From NCBI RefSeq assembly GCF_011386835.1, contig NC_088804.1:34459549-34523548 (forward strand): a stretch of 64,000 nt of DNA, given 5' to 3'. A model generated the notes under the pieces. That model was given only the letters and a program-made list of their open reading frames with translations. It made no database searches and had not been told where the DNA came from. Position numbers and translations under genes: made by a program. Position 1 is the first letter of the stretch, and each line of letters begins with the position of its first letter. Shown in pieces: positions 1-11,195 of the stretch. Origin of the DNA: Chrysemys picta bellii. Its lineage: Eukaryota > Chordata > Testudines > Emydidae.

Positions 1-39
1 CTGTTACAAGCATAACATTCCTATAGTTTTCGGGACAGT

Positions 40-205
40 AGATATTAAATATTGTTTCTATCCCCAATATATAGATGGGAAAACTAAGTCAGAAAGAGAT
101 AAAATGACTTTACCCCAGGTCACACAGAAAATCAGTAACAGAGCTATGAATAAAACCCAGGTTTCCTCGCTTACAGTTTCCTGCCCTAGCCATTAAATTA
201 GGTCC
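40..205 (-). repeat. MIR-like SINE fragment
   Basis: The stretch resembles the conserved core of MIR-type SINEs read on the minus strand (gatggg-aaaact, then an aggtcacacag block and an aacccaggt block). It is diverged and lacks clear ends. It lies within or next to the first PKD1L2 intron. Confidence 0.6.
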
Positions 206-342
206 TGCCTTGTGTTTGAGATGGTCTTTCTTGTCTACATGAGTGTGGATATGTGAGCATGTTTAAAATGGGCCATCAACTTGAAGAGGACCTCAGTAAG
301 GTCTTCCAGATAGGGTCCATATAACAATAGTAGTTATATGTA

Positions 343-573
343 CAGGTCTGTCGCATCTTAGGCGCATTTAACATGCGCGATTTCAGCTTTACGCGGCCGG
401 CAAAAACAAAACAAAAAAACAAAAAATGAGAGAGAAATAACAATTTAAATACTGTTTCTGTAGTGCGGGCGATTCCACTCGCCATTACACTCAATGTAAT
501 TTTGACTATACGCGATTTTCGCTTTAGGCGCTGACTGCGGAACATAACCCCAGCGTAAGATGAGACAGACCTG
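343..573. mobile_element. Tigger/pogo-like MITE with TA target duplication
   Basis: This 231 bp non-autonomous DNA transposon has terminal inverted repeats that begin CAGGTCTGTC on the left and end GACAGACCTG on the right. About 18 of the first 20 positions agree. It is flanked by TA dinucleotides (341-342 and 574-575), as expected for the Tc1/mariner/pogo superfamily. The interior is CG-containing with an A/C-rich tract and no coding capacity. A short ORF on the minus strand is fortuitous. It landed exactly at the edge of a MIR copy. Confidence 0.8.
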
Positions 574-838
574 TATTGCAATAGCATCTAGTGGCCCCAG
601 CCAAAGATTTGGGCCCTACTGGGCTACTCACTGTACAAATGCATTATAGAAGACAGTCTCTGCCCCAAGGAATTTACAGTCAAAATACACAAGGCAGGCA
701 AAGAGTGGGAGGGGGACAAGAAGTGCAAAGACGTGAAGTGACTTGTCCAAGGTCACACATCAGGTCAGTAGCAGAGCTGGGAATAGAACCCAGACCCTCT
801 GACTCCTGGTCCAGAGGGTAATGATGCCTCTCATAATA
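574..838 (-). repeat. MIR-family SINE, nearly full length
   Basis: Read on the minus strand this has a tRNA-like head, a CORE region (aggtcacac and gcagagctgggaatagaaccca blocks at about 750-795) and a 3' tail resembling L2/MIR tails (tgtacaaat, ttacagtc at about 630-680). Length and block order fit a nearly complete old MIR. Confidence 0.7.
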
Positions 839-1021
839 GAAGCAGCTCTGTAATACATTGGTATATGCCCCTAGATGTCATCTGATGATACTAGAACAAG
901 AGTGACTCATCAGCAGAACCCTACAGTAGGGTTTCCTTGCATTACTACAGCGATGTAGTAGCTCTTTCAAGTTGCAACCTAACTTAAAAGAAGGCACCAT
1001 TTCTCTTTTGAGATCACCTAC

Positions 1022-1322
1022 CTTCTGTAGTTTCATTCAGAAGGGAACTTGAGGTCAGTCCTATCCACCACTCCCTGTCCTCGGAGATATGTTTCTGCAA
1101 GAACTGTTGAGTTTCCCCATTTTCAATAAAAACGAGGTGCCCCCCTCCTCTCTCGCACCAGCTCTGGGCGCTCGTGAAAGTGCGCTGGAGTCTCACAAAC
1201 TCGTAGCACGAAAGGTTGAAAGCCACCTGGTACTTTGAACAAGGTATCCCCTCCTCAAGAGCAATTTCCTCCACAGCCGAACAGAGAACGAGAGAGGAGA
1301 GAACAGTGATTAGAAGCCACAT
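1022..1322 (-). CDS. PKD1L2: PKD1L2-like first coding exon (signal peptide and C-type lectin start)
   Basis: This minus-strand exon encodes about 100 residues. The chosen ATG (1322-1320) is the in-frame Met directly before a hydrophobic stretch ([15 protein letters not shown]), a good signal peptide; an upstream in-frame Met at 1418 would put 32 non-hydrophobic residues first and is less likely. After the signal peptide comes the start of a C-type lectin-like domain: the early Cys pair, the SCYEF block, [17 protein letters not shown] and the WWIGL motif. The exon ends at 1022 with a canonical donor (gtaggt read downward from 1021) in phase 1. Polycystin-1-like 2 is a large 11-pass polycystin-family membrane protein that begins with such a lectin domain. 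In human it lies next to BCO1 in opposite orientation, the arrangement seen here. Only the lectin-start exon is in this window, so assignment rests on this domain plus synteny. Confidence 0.8.
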
Positions 1323-3439
1323 TCTTAGCTTAGCGGTTGGAGCCCTCCATAGCACTGGTGTTATGCACCACATCACCCTGCTTTTTGTCCCTGTCTCTTC
1401 AAAGGCTTGGGCTGTCATCCTGTTACGCCATCAATCTTTCTTTTTCCTCCTTGCTGTTTGTCACATAATACCAGGAATAGCAGGGGGAACAGATTGCTCC
1501 TAATAAATAAAGGTTATTGCAGCTGGGGATACATGCAGTAAGTGTTGATGCTAAGTCACTGCAATGGGCGATATGAGAACCATTGTGTAAACGTCCCATT
1601 CCAAATCAAGCTAGTTTGCATAGTGGTCATTAGACTTTTCACCTCGTCCGTGAGTGGAAAAGATAAAGTTGATATATGTTGCCATTGGGCATATGGTACG
1701 CTAAGATAACGCCTCCCCGTCAAAGGATTCATTGTACTGAACATTTGTGGGTGAGTGCTTTACAACAACAAAAAGAGCTGTAATCAGTAGGAATGAATGA
1801 AGAATGAGAAAAATCAGAATTTAGGAAGACAGGGAATTATAGAGATGGGAAAGAACCAAGCTGCTCATCTAGATTCTTCTAATTGTCTTGAGTTTCTCTT
1901 AGTATTATTTCAGATTTTGGATGCTAGTGTAAGATATATATAATTATCATATGATATTCACTCTTCTCTTGTTTTAACACACAGCCGGGGGACTCTCAGC
2001 TGTTCCAGTTAAGTTTCACTTTGAGATTTTTGATGCATTAAATTCAAAACAAGTAAACAACCCAGGTGAATTCCATATCTGGTGACAAAAAAGAAAATGC
2101 TTGCATCATCCCCTGTGAAGCTAAACAGAGCTCCATTCTTTATACGATCATTGCTGCCTGTAGCTTTACGAGAAAGTGGATGAGGGAGTTAATGTTAAAA
2201 CAAACTTGTTTTTCAAATTAAAATATTGCCTTGGTTATCAGAATGTCTTGGGGGCCTTAAGTTTACATTGTAAGCCTGCGGATCTGACCCCCTAATAAGA
2301 GGTAATGGGATGGCCTTTGGGAAGCTAGACAACAGTCTTTATGAGCTAAAATGCATACATGTTTTTGAGCTTGCATGCAAAGGATGTCCTCCAGGTTTCC
2401 CAATGTCTGCTGGCTCTGCATGCCCAATAGGATTAAAGCTCTTTTTACCCTAGAATCTCAGGGCCTGATTTTCCTCTTGCACTGGGTATTACATGGTGTA
2501 ACTGCACCGAATTCAGTGTGGATGCTCGATTTACACTAGTGTAAGTGAAAGGAGATTCAAGCTCTTACATTCGATGATAAATCATGTCTTACAAAAATGT
2601 GACACTTTTAAGTCGTACGCTTCAAGCCTTTCTTACAAAGAAAACTGTACGCACTGCAGCCCATGAGCACTTACAGTATGAGTGTCAATTCAGACTGTCC
2701 TGCAGCTCCCCTTCCCAGCCACTCAACTCGCTCAGCAGGGCACAGAAGAACTAAGGTATTTTAAGGTAAAATCATGCACTATAAGGTTTGTCACGAGGCG
2801 CGGAGCTGAATGTGTGCATTGTTTGCTTGGTTCAATACTGTATATTTTAATTACATTTGTCTGAAAGGGCCTTAATCCTCCCATGCCCTGTTGATCTGGC
2901 TGGCGTTGAGGAAGCTGGACTTGATCTAAGTCCCTGGAACAGATGCTGTTTCTGAGAGCACAGGTTTCAGAGGGGAGGCCCAGATAGAGATGGCTGTGCT
3001 TTATCAAGTGAGTCTGAGTCAGTGATATGGGAATATGCAGTTCCCGCAAACGATACACACTGCCATATTTGTGAGCTATGGCTCGATCCTTTCAGATCTT
3101 TTGATCCTTTCTCTGCGGCTGAGAATCTAGTTTCATGCAGATCCTGTTAGAAATGCCAGAATTAGAGATGCCACCGGCAGAACTGATGCAGATCCAGAGT
3201 CCATTGCAGTCAAGGGAAGTCTTTTCTTTGGCTTCAGTGGACCTTGGATCAGGCCTGTAAGAGCACAGGAGTGAGTAGAGCTGCCTAAAGAATAAAGCAG
3301 GTTCTCCAGACGAGTCCCCAGCCGGCAGTTTCTACAGCTGCGTGATTTTTTTTAAATCTACTGTTGCCTCGAGTAACCCATCAAACCCCTATAAGTGAAG
3401 GAGATTAGAGAAGTTTGCTGACTTTGTGCATTTCACTGT
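1323..3439. other. Intergenic DNA upstream of PKD1L2
   Basis: This holds the 5' flank and probable 5' UTR of the PKD1L2-like gene, followed by AT-rich intergenic DNA. A short block around 2460-2560 (tttacactagtgtaagtg) resembles an old reptile/bird interspersed repeat seen again near 14490-14580. I see no convincing exon. Confidence 0.5.
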
Positions 3440-3447
3440 CTCGTGAA

Positions 3448-3741
3448 CAGGGGCGGCTCCAGGCACCAGAGCAGCAAGCGCGTGCCTGGGGCGGCAAGTT
3501 GCGGGGGGCGGCCTGCCGGTCCCTGTGAGGACGGCAGTCAGTCTGCCTTCGGCGGCATGCCTGCGGGAGGTCCGCCAGTCCTGCGGATTCGGTGGCAATT
3601 CGGCGGTGGGTATGCCAAAGCCGCGGGACCGGCGGACCTCCCGCAGAAACGCTGCCGAATCGGCATGACCAGCGGACCGCCCGCAGGCGTGCCACTGAAA
3701 GCCGCCTGACTGCTGTGCTTGGGGCGGCAAAACACATAGAG
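3448..3741. mobile_element. Non-autonomous hAT-type element, CAGGGSCGGCTC family (copy A)
   Basis: A GC-rich 294 bp insertion is flanked by a perfect 8-bp target duplication CTCGTGAA (3440-3447 and 3742-3749), diagnostic of hAT insertion. The left terminus begins CAGGGGCGGCTC; the right terminus is clipped and ends at catagag. The inside is rich in ggcggacc/gccgc words and opens several meaningless ORFs on both strands. Related copies are at 8539-8663 and 40725-40889. Confidence 0.75.
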
Positions 3742-3749
3742 CTCGTGAA

Positions 3750-4985
3750 CAGTCAGTTACTCTTCTGGTATTTGTGTGGGTCTTTCACACAGTAGCAGTG
3801 GAGAGAAAAACATTTAAAGACAGCAAAATATCTCTGTAAAGTCACCAAAATCAGCAGGGAGTTTTTCAGGGGCAGATGCAGTACCTGAAACTCCTTTAAA
3901 CTAATTTTTGGAAACTGACCAGATTTCAAGTGGAAAGTGCCCCTTGAATTTAATGCTTTGTACAAAACATGATTTTTTACATTTTTCTTACCATATAAAC
4001 TTATCTTCATTTTAAATAGCTTCCTCAAGATAGAAGTTAGTATGGAGGCTTCATTGTACCGAGATACAATAGTTTGTTGTTTTCCTGGACTGTATGAAAT
4101 GGGGATACATAGGGGTAACAAAAGTAGATCAAATAGCCATGTGCTTCTGATATATACAAAAGATCATGGTTGGTGCATATGACTGCTTGATCTGCATTTG
4201 TATATTTCGATGTGGAGACATAAAAATGCTTAATTAAACCTCTCCCTCATTGTCCCAGGTAGGTTGTTGGATGTGCAGTTGCTCACCACTAGGTGTTGAG
4301 AGCACTGTACAGCACTCTGGTTTCAGCAGGAAAGTGTTAGCCATAATGGAGCATTTCAGATATCTGGATTTTGGGTCTGCCCAAAGCCATTCACTCTGTT
4401 TTTTGTTTGCCTTTTGTGAAGCACTGAGGTATTCAGACAGACTCTCTAAAAATGTGAAAGAAAGGGCAGGACATGTTAATCCTTGTTGTGTTACATATCT
4501 GTCTGTCTGAGACCAGCCAGTCCTATAGCATGTGTTGTGTCCCAATGACTTGCTAATCTAAAGCACATTAATCCAAATGAAATGGAGTTTGCAAAGTGAT
4601 TGTGTCTTGCAGCTTTAACTATAACAGTGACAAAGCTTTCCCATATTTTCAAACCCTCACTCCAAGATGCAATATAATAACTACTTCATTTGTGAACTCC
4701 CTTGCTCCTATTGGAATAAGTCCATCATCTTTCTGAGAATTGTGTCTAGGGGTCCTCCAGAGCTTTTACTGAGTCTTAACCTGTCCTATAGCTTATACAA
4801 GATGGTGGCCATCAAGAGAAGCCTTCTGGAGGAAATCACTGTGCTGTCTGAAACATCAGAAAAGGCCTTGGTACAAACCACAATGAAATAAGGTCTGGTT
4901 GTCAAAAGCACCCTGAAAAACATTTCCCCTTTTGGACCTTTGCAGGTGGTAGTTATTGAGTTGAAAGAAAACTGCTAGACTGTTG
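3750..4985. other. Intergenic DNA, nothing recognised
   Basis: This AT-rich stretch has only short ORFs. I see no exon-like segment with splice sites and no clear repeat ends. Confidence 0.45.
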
Positions 4986-4987
4986 GG

Positions 4988-5825
4988 AAGTGTGATGGGG
5001 GTCTACACCACACTGGCACAAAAACGGTTAATTGGAGGTGAGCTCTCAATTAAGGTACCTGGTTGCACCTGGAGGATTGGCCAGGCCCAATTACTGATGA
5101 ATCCCAGGTGGGAGAGGAGCTGGGGTTACTATAAAGAAAGGAAGTGTGGCTCACAAAGGCAGGAAGGAGTTTTACAGTCTCTTGCTGGGATAAGAGAGTG
5201 GACTGTGTCCTGGAGGTTTTCCACTGAGGGCTGAAAGAGGGCTGCAAACTCAAGCCCGAGGAGGGCAGACGGGGGGTTAAGTTAATACTCTTATTCTGGG
5301 ATTTATTGGGGGATTTGAGAGGAGAGCTCTGTGAATCCAAGCCCCTGTAGGAAGGGTAAGCTGTGGGAGAGCCCTGCTTGCAAGCTTGATAGGAAGAAGT
5401 CTAGGAAGATAGCAGCAAGGAGTTGGAGGGATTGAACCTTGACTGTCTGTCTTAGGGTCCCTGACTGGAATCCAGTGTTGAGGGTGAACCTGGGTTCTCC
5501 TATCTGCCATTGGTGAGGTGGCATAAGCCCCTGAGAAGGGAAGGGATGGGAGGAAGCCCAGAGGAAGGGGCATATGACCCACTGAGCCTAGATCAAGGAC
5601 TGTGGGCTGGGTGGAGAGACTGGACACTTATCTTTTGGACTTCTTGTTATCCTGAAAGGGGTGCAACTAAATGCTGACCTGGCTGAGTTACTGGAAGAGA
5701 GATGATGGCAGGGCTGGAGCGGCTGTTAGGTGCTCAATGGAGAAAGAGCCTGCTATGCTGTACCCAGCCAAGAGGGGGTGTACCAGCAGTGGGAGAAGTC
5801 TTTGACGTTCTCTAGAGGTCAAGAG
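4988..5825 (+). repeat. Possible LTR or retroelement leader remnant
   Basis: The stretch begins tgtgatggggg and runs through purine-rich sequence with a TATA-like actataaag at about 5127-5136 and repeated ggag/aggaag words. This looks like the LTR and leader of a reptilian LTR retroelement. I cannot find a second LTR, a target duplication or a coding region, so the assignment is weak. Confidence 0.35.
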
Positions 5826-5889
5826 CTATGACCAAGACTCTCAAAAGTAAGGTTGGGTGCTGAGTTTGTGATGTTTTAAAGGGGCCTTT

Positions 5890-6010
5890 CTTTCAGAGGG
5901 TTTCTGCACTTTCTGAAAATCAGGCCCCTTTCAGGTGTCTCAAGTTTGGTTGCCAAAAATGGAGGCACCCAGAATCACTTGTTGGAACATTTTGTTGTGT
6001 TTGCAAATCT
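5890..6010. repeat. Old unclassified interspersed repeat
   Basis: The segment contains the words aaatcaggcccctttcag and tgtctcaagtttgg followed by ggaggcacccagaatcac. Shorter related words recur at 7685-7810 and 37560-37690, so this is an ancient dispersed repeat I cannot name. Confidence 0.45.
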
Positions 6011-6411
6011 TGGCCTTTTCCCCTAAATGATTGTTATTAATAATCTGGCCCCTATTTGGCTAGTCTTAATTTCTACAACTCAGACTCTCCCCTCCTGCCA
6101 ATGGCTCTATATGTTGTCAATAGGCCAGTTCAGGTCACGTGAGAATAGAATCTGTGATGTGCAGCAGCCATATCAAATTCCAGCAGATGCCATCCCTTTG
6201 ACACTTGTCACAAGCCCTGGATTGTGATGTCACTGGGCAAACCAGGTAGAAGGATGAGTCCAGTTCAGCAGCAGAAAAATGCTTGACTAGTCAGCAATAA
6301 TGGGGAACAATAGAAACACTTGCATAGAGGTACGTACCACTGCCTGCTGCACAACATTTTTGAGGGATACTGTGTTAAAATGTTGACAGCAAATTGCTGT
6401 CCTGAAATCTC

Positions 6412-6684
6412 TGGGTATATCTACACTGCATCTGGGAGGGAGCCACCCAGCCTGTGTCGACCGTCACAGTAGCGGGACTCAAACTAGTGTGCTAAAATTA
6501 ACGGGGTGGAGGTTACGTTGTGTTCTGAAGCCCACCCAGCCCCCTAGTCTTGAGGTTCTACGCTACAGCCTGAGCTGCAATGTCCACGCTGCTATTTTTA
6601 GTGAGCTAGCTTGAGTCCCTTTTGCATGAGTCTGTTTACCTGGCTGGGAGACTCACTCCCATCTGCAGTATAGACATACCCATA
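6412..6684. mobile_element. Harbinger-like MITE (TATATCTACACTGCA termini)
   Basis: The left end reads GGGTATATCTACACTGCA and the right end, reverse complemented, reads GGGTATGTCTATACTGCA; about 23 of the first 26 positions pair. The interior is non-coding. A related copy is at 15482-15708. I could not identify an exact target duplication. Confidence 0.65.
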
Positions 6685-6694
6685 GGGGCTGCAT

Positions 6695-7215
6695 GATTCT
6701 TCAGGGCCCCAAAGGGGTTCTACTTAGTCATCAGACACCTGTGCCCCAATTTCCTTAATGAAGAGACACAGCATTGGCCTAGACAGGCTCCAGGAGCAGC
6801 TAGACCTCAGGAGGGTTTCCAGGGAGCTGAGAGGAGAAAGGTGGATCTCTCTGGAGCCCAGGTAGCTGTGCTTTATTACTAATGAGGCCTGTCTACAGAA
6901 GGCAACCTCCTGGGCAAAGAAAGCTGCTTTCTATTTCTTCAAAAGTGTGGGGAATGTCAGTGAGTAGATCCTGGAAAACCGGCTTAGGTGCTGAATGGCA
7001 TTTTATTTTTCTGTGTATGTTGGTTTATCTGAGAAGCCGTCCCAGAGGCAGAGAGAGGGCATTTTAGGCAAGTAAATGATGGTTTTCTAAGAAGGAATGA
7101 TTTTCTTTGGCTTCAAATAAGCCCCAGCTGACCTTTGATGGGAGGCTAGAACTGGGGCCTGACCACAGGCTGATGTAACAAACACATAGAAACAAAAAAT
7201 TAATACGCATGGGAG
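6695..7215. other. Intergenic DNA, nothing recognised
   Basis: No exon, RNA gene or bounded repeat is evident in this stretch. Confidence 0.4.
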
Positions 7216-7224
7216 ACTGTGAAG

Positions 7225-7345
7225 GGAATGTGGTTTAGTGGTTAGAGCATTGACTGGGGATCAGCACTTTGCAGTTCTTGTTCCTACTTTGCCCTTGACT
7301 TGCTGGGTGAGATTTTGCTTAAGTCAGGCCTTGGTTACCAGAAAC
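7225..7345 (+). repeat. MIR-type SINE, tRNA-like head
   Basis: The words gtggtttagtggttagagca and tgggtgagattttgcttaagtcag match the tRNA-derived 5' part of reptile MIR elements in plus orientation. It is truncated after about 120 bp. Confidence 0.55.
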
Positions 7346-7684
7346 CTTAAATCATTAAGACATACCAGAGGTGCCAGCTCTCACAATTTTATCGCAAGTT
7401 TTGTGATATTTGGTGTTTTATTTAAATCCCCAGTTCCTAGAGTCGGGGCATTATGAGACCATCACAATTTACTTTTCTTTCCCCCCCCCCCACCCAAAAA
7501 AAAGGTTCTAGCCCTCCTGGTTCTGGAGCACGGCTTGAACATATGATCCCTGAAGGCTAAACAACAAGACGCACAAAAATAACCCAACATTTAGTTTTAA
7601 AATCTCATTATACTTAAGCCAACCTCATGATACTTCATGGCCTGACTCATTATTTTTGCACGCTTGGTTAATGCATGTCAGTTT

Positions 7685-7810
7685 TTGGAACCTCTGATAG
7701 TTCAGAGGTACTGAACACCCACAAATCCGATTTACTTCAGTGGGTGCTTGGCCCCTGTGAAAATCGGGTCCTAGTGTCTCAAGTTGAACCACCACAACTG
7801 GAGGTCACTG
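7685..7810. repeat. Old unclassified interspersed repeat
   Basis: The segment shares a pattern with 5890-6010 and 37560-37690: an acccacaa block, a cttcagtgggtgctt block, gaaaatcgggtcc and tgtctcaagttg. It is diverged and unclassified. Confidence 0.4.
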
Positions 7811-8276
7811 TTTGGAAATATAAGTCGTACTCCTCATTCAGAATAGATGTGCTGCACTAGAGCCACGGCACAGGGTTACATTCAAACAACTGCAGAGCTC
7901 TGTTCTATTTCAAAACTTTCCTGTAAGGAAAGCATGACTCATCCAAGCATTTACAGTTCTCTAAGGTTCATATTTTTGAACTTTGGTCTCCTAGTTGTGG
8001 TGAAAACAGTTCCAAAGTCTTACAGGGGAGTTGAGCTCTGTGCTGGCACAGAGCATGCTACGTGGACCAAGGGGGAGGCAATATGCTTCCATTAACCTGG
8101 AATGGGCTGGTTTGCCCCCGGTGTGGGTTAGAGCAGCCATGATGTTCTATTATGGGTAGGGCCCTACCAAATTCACAGTCAATTTTGGTTAATTTCACAG
8201 TCAGAGGATTTTAAAAATTGTAAATTTCATGATTTCAGCTATTTAAATCTGAAATTACACAGTATTGTAGGGGTCC

Positions 8277-8398
8277 TAAGGTGACCAGATGTCCCGATTT
8301 TATAGGGACAGTCCTGATATTTGGGGCTTTTTCTTATATAGGCACCTATTACCCCCCACCCCGTCCCAATTTTTCACACTTGCAATCTGGTCACCCTA
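8277..8398. mobile_element. Short hAT MITE, TAGGGTGACCAG family (copy A)
   Basis: This 122 bp element starts TAAGGTGACCAGATGTCCCG and ends CTGGTCACCCTA. Its flanks AGGGGTCC (8269-8276) and AAGGGTCC (8399-8406) form an 8-bp target duplication with one mismatch. A second copy is at 20408-20529. Confidence 0.75.
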
Positions 8399-8538
8399 AA
8401 GGGTCCTGATCCAAAAGGAGGTGTGGGGGTTGCAAAGTTATTGTAGGGGGGGGGTTGTGGTGCTGCTACCCTTACTTCTGCGCTGTTGCTGGCAGCGGCG
8501 CTGCCTTCAGAGCTGGGATCCTTGCCGGTAGCCGCTGC

Positions 8539-8663
8539 CAGGGCCGGCTCTAGGCACCAGCAAACCAAGCCCGTGCTTGGTTTTTTTGCTTTGGCAGTTC
8601 GGGCGGCTTTTTTTTTTTTTTTTTTTTTTGCTTGGGGCGGCAAAAAACCTAGAGCTGGCCCTG
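8539..8663. mobile_element. Short hAT MITE, CAGGGSCGGCTC family (copy B)
   Basis: A 125 bp element has CAGGGCCGGCTCTAGG at its left end and the near-perfect inverse at its right end. It contains a run of about 22 T. The flanks carry a perfect 8-bp target duplication GCCGCTGC (8531-8538, 8664-8671). Confidence 0.85.
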
Positions 8664-8892
8664 GCCGCTGCTCTCAGCGGCCCAGCTCTGAAGGCAGCAC
8701 AGAAATAAATTGTGACCACCTTAAAATAACCTTGTGATTCCCCTCCGCCACTCCCTTTTGGGTCAGGACCCCCAATTTGAGAAAGTTGGTCTCCCCCGTG
8801 AAATCTGTATGCTATAGGATAAAAGCCCACAAAAGACCAGCTTTCATGGTCCGTGATGCATTTTTCATGGCCAGGAATTTGGTAGGGCCCTA

Positions 8893-10163
8893 ACTTTGGG
8901 TTATTGCAGCCCTGGAGAATGGTTGGGGTGTAAGCAATTGCCTGATGTGGCCTGGAATGCATCTATGTAGGTGAAAAGGGACCACAGAGAAGAGATTAAT
9001 TCCCTCCCCATCTTTAAGTGGGGATATGTAGTGTCTAGGTTATCCTAGCTGCATCACCGTGGAGGCAGAGAGAATTAAATCAAGTTCATTGCTAACCTGA
9101 AAGAGGTGCCCTCTTTGTTCCCATGACTTAGTCTGGGACTAATTCTATTCAAGAGTAGCTTTGTGTTTTAATTATTTGTATTAGCATAGTATCTATGAGC
9201 CTCAGTCATGGATCAGGACCACATGGTACTAAGGGCTGTACAAACACAGAACAAAAGGACGGTCCCATTAAAATAAATTGAATCTACAACCAAAGGCCCA
9301 GTATTTGTGACATAGGCACAAACCCATGGAATCTGTGAACATTTGAATGCTTTCTGCTTTGGTGATGTGCTGTGGCCATAGCTGGGAGGATGGTTCAGGC
9401 CAACCTGGAGAACGGGGTAGGGTTAAGCCTCCAGCTAAGGTTAGGACTCAAATTTAGTATTAGGCTTTTTATTGGGATCAGTCCTTGGGCCGTACTTATC
9501 AAGTACCCTCTAAAACCAACCTACATATTAACTGTTGAGTGTGATATACACCAGGTTGAAATAGTTCCTGATAAATCCAATTCTTATTTGTTATTCACTC
9601 ATGTAAAATATGGTATTCACCTTGTAGCTAGGCTAAAGACAATGAGAGCTTCAGGTAGCTATGCAGGACTTAGGATAAGTTCTACTTAAATGCTTGCTTA
9701 TAAAACAATCAGGGAGAATGACTCCAACATGTGCAGAATTTGTTCTTTTATAATCTATAGCCAGAGAAGATGCTTTACTTTTGTGACACAGTAACAAGGT
9801 TTTTCTGATATGATGGCTTATTTCTAAATGTGCCTTTCCCACATTTCTTTGTTAGCAAACTCTCCTATATTATCTAGTTTTGGCTAAACCTATAAATAAC
9901 TATGTCAAGCCGCTCCCTGAAAAGGCTCAAAGTAATCTAGGATTCCAATGAGTTTGATAGAAAATCTCTGGTGAAATCAGCAGGCAAATGCAACAGCAGC
10001 CACAACAACCATCTAGACATCAGTGACATTCTCAGCCTGTATGTCTTCTGCTAGGATAAAGGCTATGATATTCATTACCCCAAAGCACTGACTCTTGCAG
10101 TTAGGTCTGATTTACATTGGAAGCCTACTATCTGGACCATTGCCTTCCCCTGTTCAGATCATC
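8893..10163. other. Intergenic DNA with a MIR tail
   Basis: The words gcatagtatctatgagcc to gggctgtacaaacacag at about 9180-9255 resemble the 3' tail of a MIR-type SINE on the minus strand. The rest of this 1.3 kb shows no feature I recognise. Confidence 0.45.
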
Positions 10164-10235
10164 TCTTTATTCTCAGGTTTCAGAGTAGCAGCCGTGTTAG
10201 TCTGTATCCGCAAAAAGAACACTTGTGGCACCTTA

Positions 10236-10521
10236 GGCTAGGTCTACACTACCCGCCTGAATCGGCGGGTAGAAATCGACCTCTCGGGGATCGATTTATC
10301 GCGTCTCGTTGGGACGCGACAATCGATCCCTGAATCGACGCTCTTACTCCACCAGCAGAGGTGGGAGTAAGCGCCATTGACGGGAAGCCGCAGAGGTCGA
10401 TTTTGCCGCCGTCCCTACAGCGGGGTAAGTCGGCTGCGATACGTCGAATTCAGCTACGCTATTCGCGTAGCTGAATTTGCGTATCTTAAATCGACCTCCC
10501 TCCTATAGTGAAGACCTGCCC
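10236..10521. mobile_element. Harbinger-type MITE inside the Penelope terminus
   Basis: The left end GGCTAGGTCTACACTA and the right end, inverted GGCAGGTCTTCACTA, form imperfect inverted repeats. The element is flanked by TTA (10233-10235, 10522-10524), the usual 3-bp TWA target duplication of PIF/Harbinger. Internal palindromes such as gaattcagctacgc/gcgtagctgaatt are evident. It has no coding capacity; its termini resemble those of the autonomous Harbinger at 27525-32379. Confidence 0.8.
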
Positions 10522-10830
10522 TTAGAGACTAACACACATTTTTTTGAGCTTAAGCTTTTGTGGGCTACAGCCCACTTCATCGGATGCATGCAGTGGAAAA
10601 CACAGTAGGAAGATATAGATAGATAGATAGATAGATATACAGAGAGAACATGAAACAATGGGTAATACCATACACACTATAAGGAGAGTGATCAGTTAAG
10701 GTGAGCTATTATCAGCAGGAGAGAAAAAGAACTGTTTGTAGTGGTAATGAAAATGGCCCATTTCCAGCAATTGATAAGAAGATCTGAGGAACTCGGGCAG
10801 GGGGGGAGAAATAAGCATGGGGAAATAGTT

Positions 10831-11126
10831 TTACTTTGTGTAATGGCCCATCCACTCCCAGTCTTTATTCAAGCCTAATTTAATGGTGTCCAATTTGCAA
10901 ATTAATTCCAATTCAGCAGTCTCTCGTTGGGGTCTGTTTTTGAAGTTTTTTTGTTGTAATATTGCGACTTTTAGGTCTGTAATCGAGTGGCCAGGGAGAT
11001 TGAAGTGTTCTCCAACTGGTTTTTGAATGTTATAATTCTTGATGTCTGATTTGTGTCCATTTATTCTTTTACGTAGAGACTGTCTGGTTTGGCCAATGTA
11101 CATGGCAGAGGGGCATTGCTGGCACA

Positions 11127-11127
<1 letters not shown>
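10831..11127 (-). pseudogene. GIY-YIG endonuclease domain of a Penelope-like element
   Basis: The 98-residue frame contains the core YIGQTRQSLRKRINGHKSDI: the YIG half of GIY-YIG, then the R...R..H pattern typical of the endonuclease domain at the C-terminus of Penelope reverse transcriptases. It ends in a stop shortly after. The frame is cut at its 5' side by the GT/AT microsatellite, and no reverse transcriptase precedes it. It is therefore a dead 3' fragment. The domain normally nicks target DNA to prime reverse transcription. Confidence 0.85.
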
Positions 11128-11193
<66 letters not shown>

Positions 11194-11195
11194 AT
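11127..11195. repeat. GT/AT compound microsatellite
   Basis: A (GT)n-(AT)n-(GT)n tract of about 68 bp lies between the GIY-YIG fragment and the right terminus of the Penelope-like element. Confidence 0.95.

Larger units (their letters stand above)
8157..8892. mobile_element. DNA transposon remnant with perfect 18-bp inverted termini
   Basis: The left end TAGGGCCCTACCAAATTC is repeated perfectly in inverse at the right end. The element is non-coding and itself carries two nested MITEs (8277-8398 and 8539-8663), so its own sequence is much shorter than the 736 bp span. The termini are palindromic (TAGGGCCCTA), which hides the exact target duplication; TA is possible. Confidence 0.65.

Noticed and set aside
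3389..3795. Several overlapping ORFs of 65-113 codons on both strands
   Set aside because: They are opened by the GC-rich interior of a hAT MITE (3448-3741) and have no coding character or splice context.
10612..10640. GATA tandem repeat as a CRISPR-like or regulatory array
   Set aside because: It is a simple microsatellite at the inner edge of the Penelope terminus; no spacers exist and the genome is eukaryotic.
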